DNA of 64,000 nt from Nakaseomyces glabratus (Eukaryota > Ascomycota > Saccharomycetes > Saccharomycetales > Saccharomycetaceae), in the NCBI RefSeq assembly GCF_010111755.1, contig NC_088954.1, positions 124,001-188,000 of the forward strand, read 5' to 3'. Below the pieces are notes generated by a model that saw only the letters and a list, made by a program, of their open reading frames with translations, was not told the DNA's origin and ran no database searches. A program made the position numbers and the translations under genes. This document shows, piece after piece, positions 47,225 to 56,275 of the stretch (the first letter of the stretch is position 1; each line of letters starts with the position of its first letter).

Positions 47225-49210
47225 TCAGCTATGTACAAATGAAGTTAACGTAGGCTTTTTCTTTGGAACCGGTGGAGGAGCTTTACCTTTTAAGGAATCC
47301 TTCTTTTTGGGTACCGTTGGTGGCTTTTTCTTTAATGGCTTATTGTGAACCACTTCAGTAGCAGCTTCACCATGAATCTCTCTTTCATAAGAGTTTCCGA
47401 CAGATTTTAGCTTAATATGTTGCAATTCTGAAGTAATATCTCCAATTCCAATGTTAGATACTGACATTTGACTATTTACTTCTTGGTTAACTTGTTTAGA
47501 TTCGATGTTATTTTCCTGGATATTATCTTTTCTAATTGGCGGGTCGGGCATTGGCCTGTTACTGGATTGAATTGAGGAAACTGTACTTCGTCTTTGCAAA
47601 TCCATATTGGTATCCCTAGATGGTGAAATTGGAGTTTGAGGGTTTGGTTGTGTATTCATTTTAGTAGAAGTACTGCGTCTAGGGAGTGGTGGAGTGCCTC
47701 TTTTCAAAGTATTCGTAATTGGTGGCCTTTCATTAGCGGAATGACCAGCATATGTGCCATCATAGTAATTGTTTATCTGTTCTATTGAGTTTATCCCTGG
47801 GGAAGTCTCAACCACTGAATTTGTACTCATAGATTGGCTGGTGGTTCTTCTAGGTGGTGGAGGCGGGACTGCTCTGGTTGCTGCGCCTGGTGGACCTACT
47901 GCAGGAGCAGGTATGTTTCGAATTGAATTATTATTAATATCTGCTGATGCTACGGAACTGCTATCAATAGTAGAATTGTTAGTCTGCATATTTTCATCAA
48001 TTGTCTCATTTTCTACAGAAGCACGCCCCCTGTCTCTATGGGTTGGCGGAGGCGGTAATGATGATAAGTCCACATTATTCATCGGTATTCGGTTTTGCAA
48101 TGCCTCATTGGCAGAATTGGTTGAAGTGATCGCAGTTTGGTTAACATCTGGTGGAATCGACGGCATGGGTCTGTATGCATTGGCTTGAACAGGGGGCGTT
48201 ATTCCTTGACCGTATACTGGCTGTTCTGGTGATCGTGTCTGCTGCGGGGGTGCATTTTGTGTATAAGAGGTTTGTTGTGTTTGTGAAACATACTGTGGTT
48301 GTGTGTTATTAGAATATATCTGCTGTTGCTGGCCATAGGCTTGCTGGTTATGTAATTGCTGATTCTGCTGTAATTGTGTATTGTATTCTGGTTGTTGTTG
48401 CTGCTGTTGTTGCTGTTGAGGTAATGGATTGTAAGCTGCTTGTGCTTGTACTTGGTAGGGTGCATTACTGTATGTATTTTGTTGTGAGTTTTGTTGTAAT
48501 TGTTGCTGTTGAGAATTGTAAGCTACTTGTGCTGAGTTCGTATATGTGTTATTAGCCGCCATTTGGTTAAAGTTATTATTTGTAGATTGTGTAGGTGCTG
48601 CAACATTGAGTTGTTGGTTAGGTAAATTACTTTGAAATGTATTATTGGCATTGTACTGATGATTCGGTGTAATACTGTTAACAATTGGCGCTTGACCTGC
48701 TGGATGCTGTTGATTTCCGTAAGAATAGTTGGCATTAGTGCCAGCCGGTTGTTGTGGTTGTTGTATTGCGTAGTTTTGAGTGGGATTGTACTGACTATTC
48801 TGAACAGGTGGTTGTGGACTTACAGGTTGCTGTTGTGCCGGACTGCTATAGGGGGTATTTTGTGCCTGTGCATTGTAACTTATTGTGTTATTTGCTGCTG
48901 CAGTAGGTTGTGAGTAACCACTGTAGTTACCAGCAATACTACCAGCAGTATTTCCAGCTACATGTCCAGCTTGCCCTGATCTAGTAGGAGGAGGTGGGAA
49001 CGATGAAGGATCCCTCAGCGTATTGACACTTCTAGGGGTATGGTAATCTTCCGAGTACTCATCTTCTTCATGGTGATCGGTATGATGTGTATCTTTGTCT
49101 TTCTTATGCATATGCTTCTTGCTAGTGTTGTAACCAGCCTTGGCAACTGTCTTGGTACCCTTATAGGTAAACTTCCCTGCGGTAGCTAACCCTGATTTCA
49201 GCGAATCCAT
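47225..49210 (-). CDS. AIM3: Cortical-patch protein Aim3
   Basis: A 661-residue disordered protein corresponding to yeast Aim3 (947), which localises to actin cortical patches and interacts with the Rvs161/Rvs167 amphiphysins. The N-terminus MDSLKSGLATAGKFTYKGTK is conserved. Then a His/Lys/Asp-rich stretch, a long Gln/Asn/Tyr/Pro region (about 85-370) with a Gln run near 263-272, and several proline-rich SH3-type ligands (PPPPRRT, LPRRST, PPVPKKKPT at the end). Coding DNA is rich in CAA/CAG repeats, a known slippage-prone feature. It is shorter than the S. cerevisiae protein, and most of the difference is in low-complexity sequence. Confidence 0.85.
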   Translation of the reverse strand: MDSLKSGLATAGKFTYKGTKTVAKAGYNTSKKHMHKKDKDTHHTDHHEEDEYSEDYHTPRSVNTLRDPSSFPPPPTRSGQAGHVAGNTAGSIAGNYSGYSQPTAAANNTISYNAQAQNTPYSSPAQQQPVSPQPPVQNSQYNPTQNYAIQQPQQPAGTNANYSYGNQQHPAGQAPIVNSITPNHQYNANNTFQSNLPNQQLNVAAPTQSTNNNFNQMAANNTYTNSAQVAYNSQQQQLQQNSQQNTYSNAPYQVQAQAAYNPLPQQQQQQQQQPEYNTQLQQNQQLHNQQAYGQQQQIYSNNTQPQYVSQTQQTSYTQNAPPQQTRSPEQPVYGQGITPPVQANAYRPMPSIPPDVNQTAITSTNSANEALQNRIPMNNVDLSSLPPPPTHRDRGRASVENETIDENMQTNNSTIDSSSVASADINNNSIRNIPAPAVGPPGAATRAVPPPPPRRTTSQSMSTNSVVETSPGINSIEQINNYYDGTYAGHSANERPPITNTLKRGTPPLPRRSTSTKMNTQPNPQTPISPSRDTNMDLQRRSTVSSIQSSNRPMPDPPIRKDNIQENNIESKQVNQEVNSQMSVSNIGIGDITSELQHIKLKSVGNSYEREIHGEAATEVVHNKPLKKKPPTVPKKKDSLKGKAPPPVPKKKPTLTSFVHS

Positions 49211-49531
49211 CCTGGAAATTGTTATTGTGTTGTGCTGCTGACTTGCAATGTTCGACTATGAAGAATAAAGAGATCAATGGCAACGTTTATATACCACTTG
49301 CCAGGATAGTTGTTATGGCGAAGTCTGGTGGGCTTAAGGCACTTGTCGTAAAATGATTTACGTATGGTGAGTGATATAAGCTCCCCTATAAGTGCCGGAA
49401 TGTACAAAAAGCCTACTTCTGTATCGTTTAGTCCAGGGTTGTTACGTGTAACTGTATAGACATGATGGTAATATTTGTATAAATAGTTTATATAGATGCT
49501 TACAATAGACAGACTAGTGAATAATATCTGG
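49211..49531. other. Intergenic region AIM3 / ISA2
   Basis: AIM3 promoter and ISA2 3' end. A 114-codon minus-strand frame (49222-49566) contains no internal ATG, begins at a GTG and overlaps ISA2, so it is not a gene. Confidence 0.6.
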
Positions 49532-50212
49532 TCATTTTTCGATATCAAAACTCGAACCACACCCACAACTGCTCTTCAAGTTACCATCTGTGATCTTGAA
49601 AGTCGAACCGATTAGCTCAGTGGTATAGTTCAGAGTAGTGTTGTTCAGTATCCCGAGCGAAGTCTCGTCTATTGCAACTTTCCCGCCTTCTTCCGAGACT
49701 ATATATATGACGTCTTTACTAGACGAGTCAGCACCTTCTGCAAACTCATCTACTACTTCTTCCTGCGTTTTGCTTTCGGAATTGCCAGTTTCCTCCAAGG
49801 AAAGCGTCGACTCCGGCACTAGCTTCATGTTGTATTGAAACCCGTGACAGCCACCGCTCTCCACAAGCACACGCAACACCTCTTGGGATTCCTTGTATAT
49901 CTCATTTAATCTCTTTGCAGCCCTCTCCGCTATCTTCAAGCCCTTGTCCTCCTGCTTGTTTAAAACCTTGTAAGGTTCCACCAGCGGAACCTCACCTTCA
50001 GATGCCTCAACTTTTATCCCATACCAACGGGTATTCTGCATTGTATTCATCATGGGCTTCGCCATAGGCTTGGCCATCGCCTTAGCCATCGGAATCACCT
50101 TCGGCATAGAAACCACACGCGCATATCCCCTCACAGAAATCCTCGATACCGTCACGCTCCTGATCCCGATCATCTTAACCGCCGTCTTGTCGAGTGTTAC
50201 ACTATCCCGCAT
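49532..50212 (-). CDS. ISA2: Mitochondrial iron-sulfur assembly protein Isa2
   Basis: A 226-residue A-type protein (yeast Isa2 is 185) needed with Isa1 and Iba57 for mitochondrial [4Fe-4S] cluster formation on aconitase and lipoyl synthase. The three conserved cysteines are present: Cys122 in SGGCHGFQY, and Cys216 and Cys218 in SCGCGSSFDI. The N-terminus is basic and hydroxylated, fitting a mitochondrial presequence, and includes a MAKxMAKPMAKPM repeat at about 42-54. Internal Met14 or others could be the true start; the first ATG is kept. Next to UBA3 as YPR067W-YPR066W. A run near 49610-49630 that resembles a tRNA A-box is coding sequence. Confidence 0.93.
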   Translation of the reverse strand: MRDSVTLDKTAVKMIGIRSVTVSRISVRGYARVVSMPKVIPMAKAMAKPMAKPMMNTMQNTRWYGIKVEASEGEVPLVEPYKVLNKQEDKGLKIAERAAKRLNEIYKESQEVLRVLVESGGCHGFQYNMKLVPESTLSLEETGNSESKTQEEVVDEFAEGADSSSKDVIYIVSEEGGKVAIDETSLGILNNTTLNYTTELIGSTFKITDGNLKSSCGCGSSFDIEK

Positions 50213-50479
50213 CCACCATCTCCCTGCCCCCAGTCCCGTTTATATACATGTGTCAGTCCATTACTAATGGCTTTCCCTGTTCCAGGAAAGGCCCGAATTC
50301 TGGTCCGAGACTATTTGACACATTTCGCACGGAGTTTTCTAAGCAACTCTCCTGCTTCGATATTCCCCCGATGCATTCCGGACCCACACGGAGTATATCG
50401 CACTGAGGAAGTATAGTCTTCAGTTCATCTACAAGTCCGCATTAACTGAACTTGTAACTACTTTTTGGTATATTCTTGT

Positions 50480-51373
50480 TTATAGCATCGAGCAGACGGT
50501 ACACTCTGGGTTTCTCTGGTACTGGAAACTGAAGATGTACATGCCTTCTGCCCCGTTGATCGTAGTGAAATTTGGCGATGACTCTGGATCCCATAAGTCG
50601 CGGTATATGCAGTTGAGTTGCTCGCAGCACATAGCTGCTACTATGCTGTTTGTAGTCGATACTGTAGGAATAACTCTCTTGGCTATCCCAGCCATTTTGC
50701 TCAGAGTGAGCTCTGAGCAATCAATACCGTATTGCGATGCTCGCTGTCTGCATTGATCTAGTAATTGTGTGCATACTGCTAGGTCGTCCAGATCTGCGTC
50801 TGGGTTCGATATGAGCACCACGTACTCGACAATGTGCTCGAGGGACCGCGGGTTGTTAGCCACTGTGCACATCGGGTTGTTCATCGCTGACTCGTGCGGT
50901 AATGTGTCTATGGAGCACTCCCAGCAGGCATTGATCCCTGGTATAATAGTCTTGATGTGGCCCTTGAGACCCTCCACTCCGCCGTCTATAAACGGTATGC
51001 AAATCTCAAACGCAGAGGCTCTAGTGATGTCCACGAGCACTTGGTTCACATAGCGTCTTGGGGCTATGGCGTCCAGTCCAGATATCACAAACTGGAACTG
51101 GCTATAGAATGTGGCGTCAAGCGTGGTTAAGTCAGTAACATGTGGGACAATAACTTTGTCTGTAACCCGCTTGCCAATGGCGTGGGCAGCTACTTCAGCC
51201 TTGTATTTACCAATGTCCTGCTCCCGAAACAAGAACTGTCTGTTCAGGTTGCTCAGCTCAATAGTGTCAAGGTCCACCACATGGATCTCAGATACATAGT
51301 CGTACCTAGCCAAGTTCTTCAATAGCTCACAACCAAGACCGCCTGCACCTAGTACCAACACTTTCATGGCCAT
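50480..51373 (-). CDS. UBA3: NEDD8/Rub1-activating enzyme catalytic subunit Uba3
   Basis: A 297-residue E1 subunit (yeast Uba3 is 299) that with Ula1 activates Rub1 for cullin modification. The ATP-binding LGAGGLGCE lies near 8-16, the adenylation segment DLDTIELSNLNRQFLFR near 34-50, and the catalytic Cys169 in PMCTVANNPR. A Zn-binding CXXC pair (CWECS near 151-155 and CTVCS near the C-terminus) is present. A second ATG two codons downstream is also possible. Between ISA2 and the YPR063C relative; ROX1 (YPR065W) is absent here. Confidence 0.95.
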   Translation of the reverse strand: MAMKVLVLGAGGLGCELLKNLARYDYVSEIHVVDLDTIELSNLNRQFLFREQDIGKYKAEVAAHAIGKRVTDKVIVPHVTDLTTLDATFYSQFQFVISGLDAIAPRRYVNQVLVDITRASAFEICIPFIDGGVEGLKGHIKTIIPGINACWECSIDTLPHESAMNNPMCTVANNPRSLEHIVEYVVLISNPDADLDDLAVCTQLLDQCRQRASQYGIDCSELTLSKMAGIAKRVIPTVSTTNSIVAAMCCEQLNCIYRDLWDPESSPNFTTINGAEGMYIFSFQYQRNPECTVCSML

Positions 51374-51962
51374 TTCAGCTCATAGCGGTATGGGGGTTGT
51401 CAAGTTAGCGTAAATTTCAATTTGCTCTTAAATATATATGCGCTGGATAGGATAAGTTGAGTAGCGATAAACTTATGACCACACAGTATAACACACACAA
51501 GACTATGCTACAGTATTGCAAAACACAGATGATAAAGAGAATGGCATCGGTTCTGTTAATCAGGGTCTTACAGCCTACACTCACAAGAAAATACAATAGC
51601 GTTCACGATATACCGCGCTGTTTGAGCCAATCTAGCTAGAGAATAGAGTACATGATTACTGACACTAGCAAGTCATGACAGTTATGTATAAAATCTAATA
51701 AAACCAGCTGTTCCAACCGTATGATTCTTGTATGCTACACTGATTATGGGCTTATACTCATCACGGCGCACGCCTCCAGCGAGCTTTTTGACTTCCTGAA
51801 AGTTTGGCAACGCAGATAATGGCAAGTCCCATTGAAGAGTAGGTATCAATGTGAATTTATTGCAAGCGATTGGCAGTCAAGAGTTGTGCTAGTTGTTCCA
51901 TTCACATTTCAGGTTCGTCGAGGCATTAAGGAACTTGGTTATAGTAGAAAGAACGGGGGAAA
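51374..51962. other. Divergent region UBA3 / YPR063C relative
   Basis: In S. cerevisiae ROX1 occupies this interval; here no HMG-box gene is seen. A plus-strand ATG frame of 54 codons near 51475-51639 has a mitochondrial-presequence-like basic stretch but no recognisable family. TATA-like AAATATATATG lies near 51430. Confidence 0.45.
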
Positions 51963-52346
51963 ATGGCTTTGAATAACGTGAGAAGACAGGACTTATGTGT
52001 GCAATACAAGAAGAGTGAGCCACCAAGGGGTATTTACAGTGAGAGTCAATCTCTGAGCGGTATTGTGAATCAGACTATGCCAATGGCTGCGATCTTTCTA
52101 AAGAACAAGTTTATAGCGTGGTTTTCGTTGATACAGAGTGTGCACTCCTACTTGAACACTGATGAGGAGACCTTGGAAAAGAATAAGAGCAAGACTGGTA
52201 ACTCAGCACTCGATCAGCCACCATTGGTTAAAGTGGCCATGAGTCTTGTTGGTATATTGGTATGTTACATGAACTTGGTGTTCCCAACCCCAGATGCCCC
52301 ACCACCATCCTCAGAGAAGAAGATTTTGGATGAAGAGAAGAAGTGA
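51963..52346 (+). CDS. Asterix/PAT10-like ER membrane protein (YPR063C family)
   Basis: A 127-residue small ER membrane protein of the Asterix (WDR83OS) family, counterpart of S. cerevisiae YPR063C (140). In animals Asterix works with CCDC47 as a chaperone for nascent membrane proteins. Here a conserved basic N-terminus (NNVRRQDLCVQYKK) precedes hydrophobic segments near 39-54 (AAIFLKNKFIAWFSLIQ) and 88-106 (VKVAMSLVGILVCYMNLVF), then a Pro/Lys-rich cytosolic tail. The S. cerevisiae gene has an intron near its start; here the frame is continuous from the ATG, so the intron appears to have been lost. Lies beside FCY1 as YPR063C-YPR062W. Confidence 0.9.
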   Translation: MALNNVRRQDLCVQYKKSEPPRGIYSESQSLSGIVNQTMPMAAIFLKNKFIAWFSLIQSVHSYLNTDEETLEKNKSKTGNSALDQPPLVKVAMSLVGILVCYMNLVFPTPDAPPPSSEKKILDEEKK

Positions 52347-52627
52347 GTTCGGGTACTATTTTAGCAAGCTTGTCCACTAAAAATGTATTTTATATGAAGA
52401 TCGACAAGACCTGATAGATGAGGTGAGTTTGCCTATTTTTTAATGTTAACGATATCGAAAATATTAGATTCTGCAGGTCGTTATTTTATTCCATAGCGTA
52501 TTACTTAGAACAATGCATAAATTATATAAAGAAATAGGAATTGTTCCTATCCGTATTTTCTTCGTCACTTATACGTTAATCATAGACTGGTTTGAGATCG
52601 GTTCTTGGTTGACACGCGGTATTACGA

Positions 52628-53095
52628 TTACTCACCAATGTCTTCGAACCAATCCTGAGGTCTGGTGTCGATGAACTTCTTCATGATGGCCTTGCATGGC
52701 TCGTCATTCATTTGTACAACTTCGACACCTCTGCTCTTCAAATATTCCTCACCTGGACTCTTGAAGTTGTCGCTCTCACCGATGACACATCTTGGAATAC
52801 CATATAGCAAGATGGCACCAGTGCACATATCACAGGGAGACAATGTAGTGTACAAAGTGGTGTCCTTGTAAACTTTACCCTCTAGTCTACCACAGTTCTC
52901 CAAAGTAGAGATCTCACCGTGTAGGGTAGGAGAACCCTTTTGGAATCTCATGTTGTGGCCGCGGCCCAGAACAGTACCATCTTTGTTGTTGATCAAACAA
53001 CCACCAATTGGCACACCACCTTCTTCAAAGCCTTTGGCAGCCTCCTCATAGGCTATTTTCATACCAAGAGCATCCCATTGTGCAGCGTTAGACAT
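52628..53095 (-). CDS. FCY1: Cytosine deaminase
   Basis: A 155-residue zinc enzyme (yeast Fcy1 is 158) that converts cytosine to uracil in pyrimidine salvage, and the antifungal 5-fluorocytosine to 5-fluorouracil; loss of this gene is a known route to flucytosine resistance in C. glabrata. Zinc ligands His59 (LHGEIS), Cys88 and Cys91 (SPCDMC) and the proton-shuttle Glu61 are all intact, so this copy should be drug-sensitive. The promoter has PAC- and RRPE-like motifs and a TATA element. Homodimeric and cytosolic in yeast. Confidence 0.97.
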   Translation of the reverse strand: MSNAAQWDALGMKIAYEEAAKGFEEGGVPIGGCLINNKDGTVLGRGHNMRFQKGSPTLHGEISTLENCGRLEGKVYKDTTLYTTLSPCDMCTGAILLYGIPRCVIGESDNFKSPGEEYLKSRGVEVVQMNDEPCKAIMKKFIDTRPQDWFEDIGE

Positions 53096-53608
53096 TGTTC
53101 AAGATATTCTGATTGTTTCGGTTAATATGTATCCGACTAGGGTCTTGATAACTAGCATTATTGCAAGCTCATCGCATCCCGATTTATATAGCGTTCGCTA
53201 ATAAATTTTCATGAAAATTTACTGAAAAATTATTACAAATTAGAACTTGCGATGACTTCTTCAAGACAGCTAATACACTTGAATACCAGGAGTCAGTGCC
53301 ATCTAAATTCAACATCTCATAAGTTCATTCGTAATACATCCCCATAAAGCCAGTGTCGGCTGGTATAATATTGGTCAGCTTGTCATTTCTGAGTATACGC
53401 ACTAGGGCCGTTAAAACTCACCTTGCTGAAAGTTTAATTCTGCCCACCAGCACTAAGTTCACCCCCAGAATCTATTCTTGTAGTCAGCACCAATCGGATT
53501 TATCATCTCGAGTGGTGTAAGATCATATTTATACTTGACGTCTTTTGCCAACGCTAAAGTTCCATATCGAATTAGATGGTAAAGCACCGGTAGAAGGTTG
53601 AGGGCACG
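53096..53608. other. Divergent promoter FCY1 / JID1
   Basis: Holds an exact PAC core (53168-53175, complement of GCGATGAG), a TATA-like TTTATATA near 53183, and two RRPE-like strings (TGAAAATTT at 53212-53220 and TGAAAAATTA at 53223-53232). The FCY1 side is the closer target. The JID1 side is AT-rich without clear motifs. Confidence 0.5.
53168..53175 (-). promoter_or_regulatory. PAC motif upstream of FCY1
   Basis: Exact PAC core about 75 bp upstream of the FCY1 ATG, with RRPE-like strings 40-60 bp further away. This suggests growth-coupled expression of the deaminase. Confidence 0.4.
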
Positions 53609-54511
53609 ATGTTAGTGAAAGGGTCAACCAAATTTCTGATGGCTCATCGCCACGACTCTATGCTTCTGAACAAGATAAGATGCTATGCGACAACAGATGA
53701 TAATAACCTTGTCTCTGCAGGGAAAGGAAGTCAAGTGTTACATGATAGCCTTTGGCCCGATAAGCACAATCCTACTCCTTATGAAATATTTGGGTTTGGT
53801 GTCGGTACGCATGTGGATTTGAAGAAGTTGAAGATGGAGTATCACAAATATGTGAAGATGTACCACCCTGATTTGAGTTCCCATATTCAGATAAGAAAGT
53901 CCAGCCTAGTGAAATCTCATCATGCCATGGAAATCGCTAACACAGCACAATATCTGACCCAGGCAGAGAAGATACAGCGGTTCAAACTTGTCACACAGGC
54001 ATACGAGATTCTAAAGGATCCTAGAAAGAAAAACCTATACGACTGTACACGTTCTGGTTGGGATATGGCTGGAAGTGCAGGTCCTACTGGAGCCCAGTCA
54101 GCCTATTATGCCTCTAGTGCAGCATATAACAACTTCTCTGATCAATCGTATGCGTATTGGAATGCCGGTAATTGGGAGGATGTCCATAATTATCAAAATA
54201 ACAGTGGACAGAAGCTTGATCCCTGGACTTTGCTGATGTGGTTTGGAGGGCTATTACTATGCTTAGAGGGAAGCTCGTTGCTAGCCCGAATTGAGGATAC
54301 ACTTACAGATAAGAGTATCACAGAGGATAATATTGAAGTAGAGTTGGGGCAGTGTTATATCAATTACGGCCTTGATACTGACAAATGGTCACGGCTTAGA
54401 CGGTTCTTGTGGTTCAGAACATTTAACATGTATCGTTCCAAGGTTGACTTAGATAGGGAAGCCGAGAAGAACGAGGATCTGATCAAGACTTTACAGGAAA
54501 AGGTTAAATGA
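53609..54511 (+). CDS. JID1: Mitochondrial J-domain protein Jid1
   Basis: A 300-residue DnaJ-type protein (yeast Jid1 is 301), a probable mitochondrial Hsp70 co-chaperone. A basic N-terminus resembles a presequence. The J domain starts near 57 (PYEIFGFG) with the diagnostic HPD at 86-88 and ends with AYEILKDPRKKNLYD near 131-145. The J domain is interrupted by an insertion (about 90-120). A single hydrophobic segment near 210-225 (LLMWFGGLLLCLEG) suggests membrane anchoring. Order FCY1-JID1-YMC1 agrees with YPR062W-YPR061C-YPR058W. Confidence 0.93.
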   Translation: MLVKGSTKFLMAHRHDSMLLNKIRCYATTDDNNLVSAGKGSQVLHDSLWPDKHNPTPYEIFGFGVGTHVDLKKLKMEYHKYVKMYHPDLSSHIQIRKSSLVKSHHAMEIANTAQYLTQAEKIQRFKLVTQAYEILKDPRKKNLYDCTRSGWDMAGSAGPTGAQSAYYASSAAYNNFSDQSYAYWNAGNWEDVHNYQNNSGQKLDPWTLLMWFGGLLLCLEGSSLLARIEDTLTDKSITEDNIEVELGQCYINYGLDTDKWSRLRRFLWFRTFNMYRSKVDLDREAEKNEDLIKTLQEKVK

Positions 54512-54795
54512 AACTGAAAAATCTTTAATCTTTTGGCAACATACCCTTGGCATTCTTTAATTTCCAAGTCTGGCATACATTTCTATTAACAATGCACATA
54601 TTTTTTTTTTTGTTGGTTAATATTCTTTTTGGAAAAGAGTACATTTTTTAATATTCCTGATGCATTTTATTATTATTTTCTGAAGTAGTCTTATATAATT
54701 GGATAAAAGTTTTTGAATATGATTAAATTTTCACATTTATATAAATACATTAGTTGATGCACTATCCTATGGTAGCAGAGAACTTGAAAATCAAA

Positions 54796-55713
54796 TTAAC
54801 CCAAGAGTCTCATTGCCAATTCAAAAGTAGCAAAGGTACCACCGTTAGCTGGAGCGGCTCTCAGCATTGTTGGACCAAATCCTTTGAAGAAGGCCTTCAA
54901 TCCCTCTCTGGCATAAAGATTTCTGGCTACCTGGATCATATTCTTACCGTTTTGAGGTTTATTTAGGTTATCTGTCTGCATGACCGATTTCACAACATCA
55001 ATTGGATAAACCATTAACCACAAAGCTGTACCTGAAAGTGCACCATATAAGCATAATTTCCATGGTGGAATTTCAGTTCTCTTCAAACCTTGGTTAATTT
55101 GCTTTGATACTAAGGCCTCGTATACAAGGAAATATGTACCACAGCCATGACCTTCTCTTAGCATTGTAGGGATTAGACCCCTCATTAACCCTTTTTGACT
55201 TCTCAGTTTTTTGATACAATCGATTGGGCCTTTGAATTCTGCCTGTGCACCAGAACCCGTCTGTGTTTGAAGTCGTATTCTTACATGCTCGATGGGAGAA
55301 GCTAGAAAGGAATTGGTCATACCACCAGTGAGACCACAAAGATAGTACTGCGATAGAGAAAGAGTCGCGTTGTGGTCTACATTTCTGGCATGGAAAAATC
55401 TTTTCATTGCTTCATTAACACCAAACTGAATTGAGACACATGCACCAACACCAACCAATGGAGTCAATGTACCTTTATAAAAACCTTTTGGACCTTCATT
55501 CTTAAGCAAATTTTTAACAACCTCTGCAGCAGACGTGGGTACCTTTGAAGTTTGAAGTCTCACTTTAGTTGTGTCAAAAGGTTGCCCTATTAAAACCTGA
55601 GCAATCCCACCAGCCGTACCAGCTAGCAGGTCCTTGACAACTCTTCCATTATCTTGTCCGGGATGATCCTCCAAGTCATCGATCAATTGTGGTGTAGGAA
55701 ATTCTTCAGACAT
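54796..55713 (-). CDS. YMC1: Mitochondrial carrier Ymc1
   Basis: A 305-residue inner-membrane carrier (yeast Ymc1 is 307), linked to glycine/glutamate and respiratory metabolism. Three carrier repeats with the Px[DE]xx[KR] signature are visible: PFDTTKVRLQ near 45-54, PIEHVRIRLQ near 140-149 and PIDVVKSVMQ near 236-245. Six membrane helices follow from these. The short acidic N-terminus favours Ymc1 over the longer Ymc2 (YBR104W), but both are close paralogues. Neighbouring BRR1, TFB4 and SEC8 all match the YPR side. Confidence 0.9.
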   Translation of the reverse strand: MSEEFPTPQLIDDLEDHPGQDNGRVVKDLLAGTAGGIAQVLIGQPFDTTKVRLQTSKVPTSAAEVVKNLLKNEGPKGFYKGTLTPLVGVGACVSIQFGVNEAMKRFFHARNVDHNATLSLSQYYLCGLTGGMTNSFLASPIEHVRIRLQTQTGSGAQAEFKGPIDCIKKLRSQKGLMRGLIPTMLREGHGCGTYFLVYEALVSKQINQGLKRTEIPPWKLCLYGALSGTALWLMVYPIDVVKSVMQTDNLNKPQNGKNMIQVARNLYAREGLKAFFKGFGPTMLRAAPANGGTFATFELAMRLLG

Positions 55714-56275
55714 CTATAGCTTGAATATTGATTATTGTTGCTACCAGACAAAATGAACCTGTTGTGTAAATATTTATTCGAAGTATATGTTTAAAATGAT
55801 TGATTATATGTCAGCTATCACTAGCTTTTATATAGTCAAACCCATCTTGTGGGCTTTTCACCTTATTACTAAGTGATGTGATGAGCTACTTGCTGTGATA
55901 CGATGCGGACTTTACTTTTTTTTTAACTGATTCTGTTGCTAGACTCTGTCAAAATTTGAAAGACTTTCACACTACCAATATTCTCAATAGCAACCCCCGG
56001 ATGAGCTGTGCAGGATCAGCTATTGTGAAAGCTCTTGTTATTTTAACTCTTTCTTCAAAACAGGTTCATTTCTTCTAATACCATTGGGTCTATATAGTTA
56101 AATGTGAAGTTTTTCAATTAGCTTATCGGCACTTAAGTATTACTTATTTAGGAAATTGATAAGAACCGGTTCCTTATCAAAATGAACATAATAGATGCTC
56201 TTCGATATGGCTAATGGTGGAATATGGATATCTTTAGGTACTTTGCTAATCTGTGTCACGATTTTCAATCTCTAT
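55714..56275. other. Intergenic region YMC1 / BRR1
   Basis: YMC1 promoter and BRR1 3' end, AT-rich with a T-run near 55915-55924. Nothing else is recognised. Confidence 0.6.

Noticed and set aside
49222..49566. 114-codon frame between AIM3 and ISA2
   Set aside because: It starts at GTG, contains no ATG and overlaps the end of ISA2.
49608..49632. tRNA A-box-like string GATTAGCTCAGTGGTATAG
   Set aside because: It lies inside ISA2 coding sequence (TTELIGSTF on the minus strand). No matching B-box or cloverleaf was seen.
51475..51639. 54-codon ATG frame with presequence-like basic stretch
   Set aside because: Too short and unrecognised. It lies in promoter DNA between UBA3 and the YPR063C relative; only conservation or translation data could rescue it.
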